Source: an uncultured Bacilli bacterium
Lineage (GTDB): Bacteria; Bacillota_I; Bacilli_A; RFN20; CAG-826
Length of the DNA stretch: 48,559 nucleotides
Direction of reading: 5' to 3'
Assembly (NCBI GenBank): GCA_905235515.1
Contig: CAJOLV010000012.1
Location: 1-48,559 of the forward strand
Of the stretch, positions 1-9,939 are shown piece after piece. How positions within the stretch are numbered: position 1 is the first letter of the stretch; each line of letters begins with the position of its first letter. Position numbers and translations under genes: made by a program. Below the pieces are notes generated by a model. The model saw nothing but the letters and a program-made list of their open reading frames with translations, was not told the DNA's origin and did not search any database.

Positions 1-8
1 TTCAAATT

Positions 9-41
9 AAAATCCGGAATCACCATAGAAACCGGACTTTA
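9..41. terminator. Possible intrinsic terminator or inverted repeat near the window edge
   Basis: AATCCGG ... CCGGACTT inverted repeat (11-17 / 32-39) followed by a weak T-rich stretch. Confidence 0.4.
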
Positions 42-155
42 TTCTAAGAATTTTGGCTTTTTGATATAAAACGGAATTTACTTTAAGAATTTACGAATTT
101 TTTTAATATTTTCACCGATATTTTATTAACTTGTTAATAGATAGTTATTTGCTAT

Positions 156-191
156 AAAAAAATAATCCAGAATTTGAGTTTCTGGACTATT
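156..191 (-). terminator. Intrinsic terminator downstream of thiI
   Basis: AATAATCCAGAA / TTTCTGGACTATT stem; A-run on the + strand (156-162) gives a U-tract on the minus strand. Confidence 0.75.
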
Positions 192-202
192 TAATGATTA
201 TT

Positions 203-1387
203 TTAGAGAATTTCTTCATCATCTTCTGAGATGAATTTTACTTCAACATTATTTAACGCTTCTTGAATTAATGATTCGTAATCGAATTTCTTTTCAAATT
301 CAATAACCTCATCTAGGTGTGGCATTGTCTTAGGGGCGAGAGGTGTAAAGATTGTACAACAATCTTCATATGGTCTAATTGATATTTCATATGTGTCAAT
401 CTTTTCACTGATTTTAATAATGTCGAGTTTATCCATTGTTGCGCACGGACGAATAACAGGCATATTTGTGACAGCATTAATGACGTTCATACTGGCGAGA
501 GTTTGAGACGCAACTTGCCCCACTGATTCTCCGGTTGAAATAACTGGGCATTTTCTTCGATGAGCAAGGCGATCCGCTAAACGGAACATCATTCTTCTCA
601 TTAATGTGATGCAATAACTTTCATCAACATTATCATAGATTGCTTCTTGAATCTTGGTGAATGGAATAATATGCAATCTAATTCTAGGCTGATAGCGATT
701 CAATTTGTGTAATAAGTCTTCTAATTTATAGATAACGCCTTGTTGAGTGTATGGAGGGGAGGCAAAGTGGATACATTCCACCATGACGCCTCTTTTCATT
801 AATAGATACGCTGCAACAGGAGAATCAATACCACCTGATAACATATGCATAGATTTACCACCTACACCCAATGGATATCCTCCTGCGCCTTCATATGTAC
901 TAGAGAAGATATAACAGGCTTCTTGTCTCATATCTACTGAAAGTAGAATGTCGGGATTATGGACATCCACTGTTAAATTATCTGTATTTCTTAAGATGTG
1001 GCCAGCGATAATTCTTGTCATTTCCTCAGAATGGATTGAATATTGCTTATCACTTCTTTTCACTTTGACTTTAAAAGTCTTACCTTTTTCTTGTTTAATG
1101 AGTTCTAATGCAGATGCTTTAACATCATCTATTTCTTTTGAACATTTATAAACAAGAGATAAGGCATGAATACCACTGACATCTTGTAGTCTAGTTAAAA
1201 TAGGTAAATAATCTTCACCATTTAATTGAACATAAATATGGTCTCTTCGAATATCAATACCAACATTGTTAAAATCTTTTAAGGCGTTTTTAATATTGTT
1301 TCCGAGAGTTTTAATAAAATCTATTTTGTTTTTCCCTTTAGTGGATAGCTCACCAAAGCGAACCATAATGTAATCATAATTAATCAT
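203..1387 (-). CDS. thiI: tRNA 4-thiouridine synthetase ThiI (no rhodanese extension)
   Basis: THUMP-like N-terminus, SGGIDSPVAAYLLMKRG PP-loop, PEDCCTIFTP; next to a cysteine desulfurase. Confidence 0.95.
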   Translation of the reverse strand: MINYDYIMVRFGELSTKGKNKIDFIKTLGNNIKNALKDFNNVGIDIRRDHIYVQLNGEDYLPILTRLQDVSGIHALSLVYKCSKEIDDVKASALELIKQEKGKTFKVKVKRSDKQYSIHSEEMTRIIAGHILRNTDNLTVDVHNPDILLSVDMRQEACYIFSSTYEGAGGYPLGVGGKSMHMLSGGIDSPVAAYLLMKRGVMVECIHFASPPYTQQGVIYKLEDLLHKLNRYQPRIRLHIIPFTKIQEAIYDNVDESYCITLMRRMMFRLADRLAHRRKCPVISTGESVGQVASQTLASMNVINAVTNMPVIRPCATMDKLDIIKISEKIDTYEISIRPYEDCCTIFTPLAPKTMPHLDEVIEFEKKFDYESLIQEALNNVEVKFISEDDEEIL

Positions 1388-2529
1388 TGTTTGATGCCTC
1401 TGATAAGTTTATCTAATTCATTGATAAAGATCTTTGCCTCTTCAATAGTGTTATTCTCATCAAGAGAAACTCGCACAGTATTGTGGGATAAATATTCACC
1501 TTTATTCATCGACTCTACAACATGACTATATGCTTCCTTACGGGAATGGCAAGCTGAGATAGATGAGACCATGATGTTTTTATTGGATAATCCCTCCACG
1601 ACCACACTAGCTTTTTTGGTCTTTAAAGAGAAGTTAATAATATATGGGTTATCCTTCGTAGAATTAATCTCGTATAGGTCAGGATTAGATTCCAAATAAT
1701 CGTAAATTTTAAAGGAAATCGCCGTAATTTTCGTTTTATTTTGTGAAATTTTACTATTTGCGATAGTTAACGCCTTAGCAAGAGATACCGCTCCGGCAAC
1801 ATCGTTAGTGCCACTTCTAATTCCATCTTCTTGGCCACCACCAGAATTAAGTGAAAGAACCTCTAATTTCTTTCTTTTAATTAGGGCTCCTGTACCCTTT
1901 AATCCATGGATTTTATGGCCAGAGAAACTGATGAAATCAACATCAGCGTAATTTAGGTTAAACTTGCCAATGGCTTGAGTGGCATCTACATGGAAGGCAA
2001 TCTTTGGATATGATTTTAAAAATTTAGCGATTTCTTCAATGTTATTGATGACGCCAATTTCATTATTGATTGCCATCACGCTGACTAATATTGTTTTGTC
2101 TGTGATTGCGTTTACCAAATCTTCAATTTGAATTTCACCATGTTGATCCACTGGTAAATAGGTAACTACAAAACCAAATTCTTTTTCTAATTGTCTAACT
2201 GTTTTTAAAACAGAGGCGTGTTCTATCGCGGTGGTAATAATGTGGTTACCTCTATTTTTATATTTCAAGGCATAGCCTTTAATAGCGATATTATTTGCTT
2301 CAGTTGCTCCACTAGTGAAAATGACTTGGTGTGTATTAGAAAGATTAAGAGTTGATAAAATCAATTCCCTACTTTTATTTAATAATCTATTGGCCTTTTG
2401 TCCCTCAAAATGAATACTGCTGGCATTAGCAAACGTTGTTTCACAAACTTTGGTGTATGCTAATAAAACTTCAGGATTAACTTTTGTGGTAGAGGCGTTG
2501 TCGAAATAGATAATATTATCTATCGGCAT
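1384..2529 (-). CDS. Cysteine desulfurase (NifS/IscS family)
   Basis: YFDNASTTKVNPEV, SGATEANN, HVDATQAIGK, SFSGHKIHGLKGTG PLP-lysine motif; gene order ezrA-desulfurase-thiI as in Bacillus. Confidence 0.93.
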   Translation of the reverse strand: MPIDNIIYFDNASTTKVNPEVLLAYTKVCETTFANASSIHFEGQKANRLLNKSRELILSTLNLSNTHQVIFTSGATEANNIAIKGYALKYKNRGNHIITTAIEHASVLKTVRQLEKEFGFVVTYLPVDQHGEIQIEDLVNAITDKTILVSVMAINNEIGVINNIEEIAKFLKSYPKIAFHVDATQAIGKFNLNYADVDFISFSGHKIHGLKGTGALIKRKKLEVLSLNSGGGQEDGIRSGTNDVAGAVSLAKALTIANSKISQNKTKITAISFKIYDYLESNPDLYEINSTKDNPYIINFSLKTKKASVVVEGLSNKNIMVSSISACHSRKEAYSHVVESMNKGEYLSHNTVRVSLDENNTIEEAKIFINELDKLIRGIKQ

Positions 2530-4246
2530 AGGAGTTCTCCTCTACATGGGTATGTTTAAATAACTCGCTTGCATCATGATAGACTTTGACAAAATCACCA
2601 TTATAGAATTGGCTTTCTAAAATATTTAAGCGTTTATGTAAGTCCATTTGATGTTCTCTGTCTCTATTAGCAAAAACAATTGCGCTTTCCGCTAATTGAG
2701 CTTCTCTTAAACCGTTTTCAACATCAGAGAAAAAGACATTTGCACCATTCTTAAGTTGTTCAACCATTTGATTAATGGCTTCAACATCGATTGGTTTAAC
2801 CTTTAAAGCACAATCGATATCGTTTAATAACGAATAACAGTTCTCAATTTCTTCAGTATATTTCTTAGCGTATTCTTCAATACCTAAGTTTCTTAAGCTG
2901 GCTTCAATTTGTTTGCAATGGTAATAATAGACAAACACCAAAGTGTAAGCTTCTTCACTAGATGTTTTTAATCCATCAATATAAGCCTTAAAATCATTCA
3001 TCGCAGCGTAAGCGGTATCATAATCTTGTTGCAATTCATCTAATTTAGCTTTCAAAACACTATAAGGTTGCGGTGTTCCTGAATTAACAAAACTATCTAA
3101 TGAGCGCTTACTTCCACCCATTTTATTAATGTATTCATTAAGTTTAACAATGTTATCTTCATGTTCTTCACTGACAACATAGATATTTCTGATTTCTGGT
3201 AAAATAGCGCATATCCTCACATATTGTTTTTCAAGAACAATAGCCTTGGAATATAAGTCATCGCTTCTATTAGAGAAATCGTTTTTATCTTCTAATTCGG
3301 TTTCTAAATTATGTCTGGTACTTTCAATTTCTTCTTGGATAATATCAACCTTTTCTTTAACGCCACCGATTTGTAAAGAAACAAGTTTCTTTTTAATGGA
3401 TTTCAAACTTGCATTCCACTTTTCAACTTTGGCGCGGAAATTCAAATTAAATAGAGGGATACCTCTTTTTTCCACTTCGTTAAATTCAGTAGAAAGTTGA
3501 TTAATCTTTTCTGGAACAATCTTAGTGACAAGAATACATAATGTGGGTAAAGTCGCAAGAGCGTCATCTAAAGCAGACACGACTTGATGTACGACAGGTA
3601 TAATCGCTTGCGCTTCTTCGTATTCGCCACCTTCAATATGAACTTCAAAATTTGAGAAGGATTCATCGAGTTTATCAAAAACACGAGTAAATGAAACAGA
3701 GACTAATTCAAGATCTGATGAGTTAGCATAAAATAATTGTTTTACGCGACGATAATTCTCTTTTAGTTGAAGAATTGTGTGTTTAGCCTCTTCTTCTGGT
3801 TTAATAATTTCAAATAATTCAGAATCTAATCGGTTAACATTTTCTTCAAAAGCCGCAATAGCTTTTTTGGTGTCTGCTAAAACGACTTTGATATTTTTAT
3901 ATTGGTTATTAGCAACAAGGGCTTTAAGTTGCTTAATCATAGATTCAGCAAATTTATCATCGCCATCAAACACTTCTTTAAATCTACGAGAATACAAATT
4001 ATATTTTTCGACAAATAAAAGGTTGGTACGTGAAATGATTTCTAAACGATGAATATATTGAGAGTCTTGGCCAATTAACAAAGCATCGAGATAAGAATAT
4101 TTTCTTTCTAAATCTCTAAGTTGCTTTTTATATGAGTTTCTAGAAAAAACAAAATGATATAGTAAGAAGCCTGCTAGGCCTAGTAACAATACCGCAAGAA
4201 CAGAAATTACTGTAATACCCGCAGCCTTTAACGCAATAACTTTCAT
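2516..4246 (-). CDS. ezrA: Septation ring formation regulator EzrA
   Basis: N-terminal transmembrane helix followed by long coiled coil; position upstream of cysteine desulfurase/thiI as in Bacilli. Confidence 0.85.
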   Translation of the reverse strand: MKVIALKAAGITVISVLAVLLLGLAGFLLYHFVFSRNSYKKQLRDLERKYSYLDALLIGQDSQYIHRLEIISRTNLLFVEKYNLYSRRFKEVFDGDDKFAESMIKQLKALVANNQYKNIKVVLADTKKAIAAFEENVNRLDSELFEIIKPEEEAKHTILQLKENYRRVKQLFYANSSDLELVSVSFTRVFDKLDESFSNFEVHIEGGEYEEAQAIIPVVHQVVSALDDALATLPTLCILVTKIVPEKINQLSTEFNEVEKRGIPLFNLNFRAKVEKWNASLKSIKKKLVSLQIGGVKEKVDIIQEEIESTRHNLETELEDKNDFSNRSDDLYSKAIVLEKQYVRICAILPEIRNIYVVSEEHEDNIVKLNEYINKMGGSKRSLDSFVNSGTPQPYSVLKAKLDELQQDYDTAYAAMNDFKAYIDGLKTSSEEAYTLVFVYYYHCKQIEASLRNLGIEEYAKKYTEEIENCYSLLNDIDCALKVKPIDVEAINQMVEQLKNGANVFFSDVENGLREAQLAESAIVFANRDREHQMDLHKRLNILESQFYNGDFVKVYHDASELFKHTHVEENSYADR

Positions 4247-4446
4247 ATTAATACCTCTATTCCACCGAATATAGAAAATTACATAAAATGTACTTCGTAA
4301 TATAGATTACCAATATTAAATTAGGAATTCTATTAATAATGACGAAAAAATTAATTTTTAATAAAATAATTTTCTCCCATTTATTTATATCAATGTTCAA
4401 AAATAAGAACAAAACTATTTGAATTATAGGTTATTTGGTATGGCTG

Positions 4447-4470
4447 AAAAAAGCAGATTTTTAATCTGCG
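4447..4470 (-). terminator. Intrinsic terminator overlapping the stop of the DUF1295 gene
   Basis: GCAGATT / AATCTGC stem, six-A run on + strand (U-tract on minus). Confidence 0.8.
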
Positions 4471-5348
4471 TTTCCTTCAATATTTTTTAGTTTTCTTTTT
4501 GGTAAAATTAATAATTTCGATGTGGTTTTTTGATAGATTTTGTAATCTTCCCTGCGTTTTATCTGTCTTTTTTCCATCATTGGTATAGATATGAAATAGA
4601 ATAATAAGAGCATTAAAATACAACCTGGGTAGATATACCATATTGTAGGATATTGTATGATTGCTGGAATAGCTAAACCAAACCAGATAACAATCTCACC
4701 TAAATAATTTGGATGTCTAGAGTAGTTCCAAAGACCTTTTTGACAAGTTATTAACTCTTTTGTGTTTCTTCTAAATTCATGTAGTTGATGGTCAGAAATA
4801 ATCTCTAATAACGCTCCTAAGAACACCATTACTGCACCAATAATTGAGAAATAATTTGAGCCATTTTCAATTAATACTAAGAATGGTAATAATCCCACAA
4901 ATACAATTAATGTTGGCATCATTTGTAAACCAAAGAAATTAATTATTTCAAAAACAAAACGATTATTATCACGATATTTTGTATATCTCCAGTCTTCCCA
5001 ACCAAGATTATCAAACGTGGAAATCCAGTTAATAGTTAATCTCCATGACCACCAGGTGAACGCTACGGCTAATATGATGATTGGGACAGTGAATCTTTCA
5101 TACCACACCATTGCTATTATGATTAATACCCAGGGAACAAAAGACCAATACGGATCATACACACTCGTATTTTTAAATACTACAGACGCTAGGTACACGA
5201 TGAATGTAGCAAAGACATCCATGATAAGTAGTTTTAAAATTGGAGCTAAATCATTAAAAATAAAGTAAATAAAAAAATACCCGCCACCGAGAGCGACTAC
5301 ATATATAAACGCAACAACTAATAACGAGAGAAATTTTTGACCTTTCAT
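4461..5348 (-). CDS. DUF1295 / isoprenylcysteine-methyltransferase-like integral membrane protein
   Basis: Multiple TM helices; C-terminal GLWNYSRHPNYLGEIVIWFGLAIPA motif typical of the family. Confidence 0.8.
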   Translation of the reverse strand: MKGQKFLSLLVVAFIYVVALGGGYFFIYFIFNDLAPILKLLIMDVFATFIVYLASVVFKNTSVYDPYWSFVPWVLIIIAMVWYERFTVPIIILAVAFTWWSWRLTINWISTFDNLGWEDWRYTKYRDNNRFVFEIINFFGLQMMPTLIVFVGLLPFLVLIENGSNYFSIIGAVMVFLGALLEIISDHQLHEFRRNTKELITCQKGLWNYSRHPNYLGEIVIWFGLAIPAIIQYPTIWYIYPGCILMLLLFYFISIPMMEKRQIKRREDYKIYQKTTSKLLILPKRKLKNIEGNAD

Positions 5349-5413
5349 AAATTAGATATATTCTACCATTTTTTGATAACAGTTAAATGCTTAAATATTT
5401 ATTTAAAAAAGTG

Positions 5414-5443
5414 TTGACTCGTAATAGTGATTTCCTGTAAGAT
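5414..5443 (+). promoter_or_regulatory. Sigma-A type promoter of rpsD
   Basis: TTGACT (5414-5419), 18 nt spacer, TAAGAT (5438-5443). Confidence 0.75.
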
Positions 5444-5448
5444 ACTTA

Positions 5449-5560
5449 CTGCATGTAATGCAGCATGTGAATACGTCTTGTCAGATGTCCCGAAATACAA
5501 AGTAGCCTAAGCTCAATGGTGAAACGGGCACACCCGAAGGCAGGGATTCACACCTATTCA
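5449..5560 (+). promoter_or_regulatory. Putative structured rpsD leader (candidate S4 autoregulatory RNA with pseudoknot)
   Basis: CTGCAT-GTA-ATGCAG hairpin; TGTCCCG (5486-5492) pairs with CGGGCACA (5525-5532); GCCT (5505-5508) inside that loop can pair with AGGC (5538-5541) beyond it. Confidence 0.55.
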
Positions 5561-5599
5561 TTATTTTGCGAAAAATAAAGAAAAGGAGGAGTTATATCA

Positions 5600-6205
5600 A
5601 TGAGATATACTGGATCAAGTTGGAAACAAAGCCGTCGTCTTGGTTTTTCCACTCTCGAAACTGGTAAGGAACTTTCAAAACGTCCTTATGGCCCAGGTCA
5701 ACATGGTAACACCCGTAGAAAGAAATTATCTGAATACGGCAAACAATTGACAGAGAAACAAAAATTAAGACAAATGTATGGTGTCAATGAAAGACAATTC
5801 CGTAGATTATTTATGCTTGCTCTCAAGAGCAACGAAGTCACAGGTGTTGCCTTTATGAAATTACTCGAAAGCCGTCTTGATAACTTAGTGTTCCGTATGG
5901 GCTTCGCTCGCACTCGTAGAGGTGCAAGACAATTAGTCTGCCACGGCCACATTGAAGTTAACGGTAAGAAAGTTGACGTCGCATCATACCTCTGTAAAGT
6001 CGGTGATGTTATCGCGGTTAGAGAAAACAGCAAAGATTTGAAAGTCATCAAAGAATCTCTTGAAAGCGTCGCTACCAAATATGCTTGGGTTGAAGTTGAT
6101 GCCGAAAAGAAATGCGGTAAATACATTCGCGAAGTCGAACGTAAAGAATTACCACAAGATATCACTGAGTCTCAAATCGTTGAATTCTACAACAGAAAGC
6201 TCTAA
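5600..6205 (+). CDS. rpsD: 30S ribosomal protein S4
   Basis: [15 protein letters not shown]..., [43 protein letters not shown]; strong Shine-Dalgarno AAGGAGGAG. Confidence 0.98.
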   Translation: MRYTGSSWKQSRRLGFSTLETGKELSKRPYGPGQHGNTRRKKLSEYGKQLTEKQKLRQMYGVNERQFRRLFMLALKSNEVTGVAFMKLLESRLDNLVFRMGFARTRRGARQLVCHGHIEVNGKKVDVASYLCKVGDVIAVRENSKDLKVIKESLESVATKYAWVEVDAEKKCGKYIREVERKELPQDITESQIVEFYNRKL

Positions 6206-6216
6206 TCATTGCATAC

Positions 6217-6245
6217 AAAAACCAGGATTTGATTCCTGGTTTTTT
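6217..6245 (+). terminator. Intrinsic terminator after rpsD (possibly bidirectional with pncB)
   Basis: AAAAACCAGGA / TCCTGGTTTTTT. Confidence 0.9.
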
Positions 6246-6255
6246 GTTACCTTTT

Positions 6256-7362
6256 TTATTGATAAATAGGATATGGAACTTTTTGTAATCTATCACTTGG
6301 ATAGTTTGCTCTACCCTCTTTTGCCTCTGGCTTATCATCTAACATGACGAGGTCGCCGGTGAAGCCACAGGTCATGTTATTAACAAAATAGGTACCAACG
6401 CCATACATATCCACTGGAACATTTAATTTTTTCCATTCCATAATCTTTTCAGCGCTAAAGGAAGATGAGACAGTGATTTTAACATAGTTAAATCCTTCTT
6501 TATCTAATGCTTCTCTAAGGGCAAAGATCAATTCTTTGCAAACACCATGAGGATCAAATCCACTAGTGTCCTTATCATCAAAATAATGATCGATTAATAC
6601 TTTAGATGTATCAACACGAACACCATTGAGTCTAGTTCCCAAATGTCTTGCTAATTTCAAACTATCTTCCACGACATTATTATGGTAGTCAATTAAGGCT
6701 GTGACTTTTTCATCTGGGAATGTCGCAACATATAAATCGGCGGCTTTTAAGACGTCACCACCACAGACTTGGATTAAAGCGTGAGGCATTGTTCCCATGC
6801 CTTTACCACCATACCAATATCCTTGGGCATCGGTGCTAACCTTTTTAATTCCACCGACATATGTGGCGTAACCATCACCAATTTGAGTGTGATAGTCATC
6901 TTGACGATCCGCCATGGAGAAGATTGGAGTATCACCAATCACTTTCATAACGCAATACACATTAGTGCAAACACTAGTTCTTCTAGTTAAGATTCCATCA
7001 ATAACGGATTCTAAGAATCCGAAGTTTTCATATTTTCCTGTTACTTTTAATACTGGTTCATTGGCTTGAATGATATCACCATCATTTAAAGCTTCGATTT
7101 CTAATTCTTCTGGATGAATGGCGAAAGTGTGAATTAAAGCGATTGCTTCATCAATACCGCATAATTTAGAATCATCTCTTCTTTGGAACCATTGCATTGT
7201 GACAATGTGGTTTGGAACATGTTCTCTTACAATCTTATTTGATTTTAAGAAATAGTTAGCGGAATAAAACCCTTCTCCTAATTCCTTTTCAAATTTAAAT
7301 GTTTTGTTGGTAAGACGAGATATCTTTCCTGCTTCTTTTAATTTAATTTCTAATTCTTCCAT
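6256..7362 (-). CDS. pncB: Nicotinate phosphoribosyltransferase
   Basis: FSMADRQDDYHTQIGDGYATYVGG, GTMPHALIQVCGGD, LNGVRVDTS, GVGTYFVNN. Confidence 0.88.
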   Translation of the reverse strand: MEELEIKLKEAGKISRLTNKTFKFEKELGEGFYSANYFLKSNKIVREHVPNHIVTMQWFQRRDDSKLCGIDEAIALIHTFAIHPEELEIEALNDGDIIQANEPVLKVTGKYENFGFLESVIDGILTRRTSVCTNVYCVMKVIGDTPIFSMADRQDDYHTQIGDGYATYVGGIKKVSTDAQGYWYGGKGMGTMPHALIQVCGGDVLKAADLYVATFPDEKVTALIDYHNNVVEDSLKLARHLGTRLNGVRVDTSKVLIDHYFDDKDTSGFDPHGVCKELIFALREALDKEGFNYVKITVSSSFSAEKIMEWKKLNVPVDMYGVGTYFVNNMTCGFTGDLVMLDDKPEAKEGRANYPSDRLQKVPYPIYQ

Positions 7363-7967
7363 TATCTTTTTTCCTCCAAATAAAAGAAATCACTACCAAC
7401 ATCGGCTTGTTGCTCTATGATAATTGCTTTATTTAAATCACTGATTGATAAATCTTTTTCACTAATGAAATAAGCATCTATTTTTTGTCCTTCTAAGTCG
7501 TAATTTAAGAAATAACGCTTTTCATCTAAGCTAGTTCCTTCTTCTATCACCACTACTTTTTTATTAACGCTTATTTCTTCGTCAGTGTAGGCGTGGACAA
7601 TTCGGTCTTTTAAATCAATTTCATATAAAAAACCTGTTAAATATGGGGTTTTTGCAATGATTTTGCCAATTACAAAGCCACTATTCTTTTTATACGCCAA
7701 TGTCTCTAAACCAGCATTTATTAATATGGAATTAATCACATCGATAAGGATTTTACTCGGTAAATAAATATATCCATCCATCCAAATCTTTGTGTATCTT
7801 GAGATATTATGAATCATATAGACAATGGCTTTACCATCGCGATATAAGACTTCGACATCATTAAAAAATCTAGTCTCATCTTTAATCTTATAGTCACGTC
7901 TAAGATGGATATAGAGACTATCCTTATAAACATTATTAGAAAAATATAGTAAGTAATCTTGAATCAT
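7362..7967 (-). CDS. YtpR-like protein (DUF4479 N-terminus plus a divergent tRNA-binding-like C-terminus)
   Basis: Recalled similarity to YtpR: same ~201 aa length; NxIxxY...LPSKILIDVINSILINAGLETL...FVIGKIIAKTPY, then KKVVVIEEG; adjacent to trmB. Confidence 0.5.
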   Translation of the reverse strand: MIQDYLLYFSNNVYKDSLYIHLRRDYKIKDETRFFNDVEVLYRDGKAIVYMIHNISRYTKIWMDGYIYLPSKILIDVINSILINAGLETLAYKKNSGFVIGKIIAKTPYLTGFLYEIDLKDRIVHAYTDEEISVNKKVVVIEEGTSLDEKRYFLNYDLEGQKIDAYFISEKDLSISDLNKAIIIEQQADVGSDFFYLEEKR

Positions 7968-8569
7968 TTTCTCACTACTACACGATGAATCGCGATTCCT
8001 TGTTCTCTAAATGATTTTTCATATTCTGTTTCAGCGTCAAAATTATCTCTTTCAGTATAATCATCTGTAATAGATTCTAAAATAAATTTTGATCCTTCCA
8101 AAGTTTCTTTGGTGAACATAAATAAATCAACGTTATCGGTTTTAATAATTAATTTGCCACCTTTTTTCAATATACGATAATAATTTTCTAAATATGATGG
8201 GGCAGATAGTCTTCTTTTAGCGTGCCTTTTCTTCGGCCATGGGTCAGAGAAATTTAAAAAGATATTATCGACTGTTTCATCTTTTAACTTTAATAAGACA
8301 ATATCGGCGTTATCGTAAACCAATTTAGCGTTTTTGATATCTTCTGCTTCCACTAATTTTTTCGCGGTAATTCCAGCGCAAGTGGTATTTCTTTCAACAC
8401 CAATAAAGTATTGTTTTGGAAATTTTCTTGCCATATCAATAAGAAATTGACCTTTACCAGAACCAATTTCTAAATTAAAGCTTAAAGAATCGAGATTGTC
8501 TGGTTTTAATAAGACTTCTTGATGTTCTTGTAAATATGGAACTGTCCAAGCTTTAAATTTAGTTCTCAT
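7964..8569 (-). CDS. trmB: tRNA (guanine-N7-)-methyltransferase
   Basis: LEIGSGKGQFLIDMA, FIGVERN, LNFSDPWPKKRHAKRRL, TEYEKSF. Confidence 0.97.
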   Translation of the reverse strand: MRTKFKAWTVPYLQEHQEVLLKPDNLDSLSFNLEIGSGKGQFLIDMARKFPKQYFIGVERNTTCAGITAKKLVEAEDIKNAKLVYDNADIVLLKLKDETVDNIFLNFSDPWPKKRHAKRRLSAPSYLENYYRILKKGGKLIIKTDNVDLFMFTKETLEGSKFILESITDDYTERDNFDAETEYEKSFREQGIAIHRVVVRK

Positions 8570-9939
8570 TTAAGTTTATTTCCTAATTCTTCTATCGCAC
8601 GAGCATAAATCGCCATTGATTTAATGAGATTTGATTTTTCTACTTGCTCGCCTGGTGCATGCATTTTGCTATTCCAGCCTGGTAATTCCATGCCAAAAGC
8701 GACGACATTTTTTGTTTCTTTGGCGTATGTTCCACCGCCAGAAGTCAATGGTTGAGATTTATAATCGCCAGTTTCTTCTTGATAAGCATGCATTAATGTT
8801 GAAATTAAAACTGAATCTCTGGGGAAATAGAGTAATGGAGATGTTCCAACCAATTCAATATCCATAGGAGCAGCATTTTTCTTAAATGCATCAATCATAT
8901 CTTTTTCAGTCACTGTGTTGATGTAACGGAAGTTAATTGAAATATATAATTCTCCATTATGTAGTTTAACTAAACCAACGCATAATGAGTTATCAAACAT
9001 CTCATCATTATGAGCGTTCGCCTTTACTCCTTCACCTCTTGGTTCGCTAAAGCAACGATGGGCAAAGAGAAGCTCTTCATTTTTATAGAATTGGCCTAAT
9101 TTTTCTAAGGCGATTAAGCCAGCATTGATGCCGAGCCATGGCACAGATCCGTGAGCGGATTGGCCCAAGAAGGAAACAATATATCTATCATCTAATTCTT
9201 TTAATTCATATTTAATGTTTTCTTGTTTCAGGAATTTTATAAAGCCCTCATCTTTAATCATTTCCACATCACATTTTTCAATAACAGCGTTATGAGCAAC
9301 ACCGCCATCGATAGAAAACACTTGTGGTAAATTAACCTTTCTTGTGGCTTTAAAACCGATGATGCCTTTTTCTCCATATGTTAAAGGATAAGCACTATCT
9401 GGAGAGAAGCCTAAATCTGGTTGATATTTCTTTAATTCTTCAAAATAATGGAACATTCCTAATGAACCACTTTCTTCGTTACCACCAACAAGGAATCTAA
9501 CATGATATCCATTGATTAAGTTATTGTCTCTTAATGCTTTCATACCATAGTAACAAGAAAGTAATGGTCCTTTATCATCAGCGACACCACGACCATATAA
9601 GACACCATTTTTTTCTACGACTTCAAATGGATCTTGGTCCCAACCTGAACCTTCTGGAACAACATCAGCGTGTGCCATAATTGTGACGTTCTTTTTACTC
9701 TCGTCACCAGCGATAATCTCCACGATCATATTGTCATAATTTGTCACTTTAAAGCCATCTGCCTCTGCTAATTGAGCGATAAATTTTAAAGCGTTGGTAA
9801 CTTCAACACCAAAAGGATTTTTGTCATCTTTAGTTTTGTCACTATAAACTGATGGAATAGCAACAAATTTACTTAAGTTTTCAAAAAGTGGTTTTTCATA
9901 TGACTTAGTTAAGTCATCATAATACGAGGTTTTTTTCAT
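8566..9939 (-). CDS. pepV: Dipeptidase PepV (M20 family)
   Basis: MAHADVVPEGSGWDQDPF, GRGVADDKGPL, GGNEESGSLGM, FSPDSAYPLTYGEKG. Confidence 0.92.
   Translation of the reverse strand: MKKTSYYDDLTKSYEKPLFENLSKFVAIPSVYSDKTKDDKNPFGVEVTNALKFIAQLAEADGFKVTNYDNMIVEIIAGDESKKNVTIMAHADVVPEGSGWDQDPFEVVEKNGVLYGRGVADDKGPLLSCYYGMKALRDNNLINGYHVRFLVGGNEESGSLGMFHYFEELKKYQPDLGFSPDSAYPLTYGEKGIIGFKATRKVNLPQVFSIDGGVAHNAVIEKCDVEMIKDEGFIKFLKQENIKYELKELDDRYIVSFLGQSAHGSVPWLGINAGLIALEKLGQFYKNEELLFAHRCFSEPRGEGVKANAHNDEMFDNSLCVGLVKLHNGELYISINFRYINTVTEKDMIDAFKKNAAPMDIELVGTSPLLYFPRDSVLISTLMHAYQEETGDYKSQPLTSGGGTYAKETKNVVAFGMELPGWNSKMHAPGEQVEKSNLIKSMAIYARAIEELGNKLK

Noticed and set aside
5698-6165. 155 aa antisense ORF opposite rpsD
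   Set aside because: Shadow ORF of a highly conserved ribosomal protein gene; no SD, no recognisable domain
6060-6269. 69 aa ORF overlapping the end of rpsD
   Set aside because: Runs through rpsD out of frame and through its terminator; no protein-like signal
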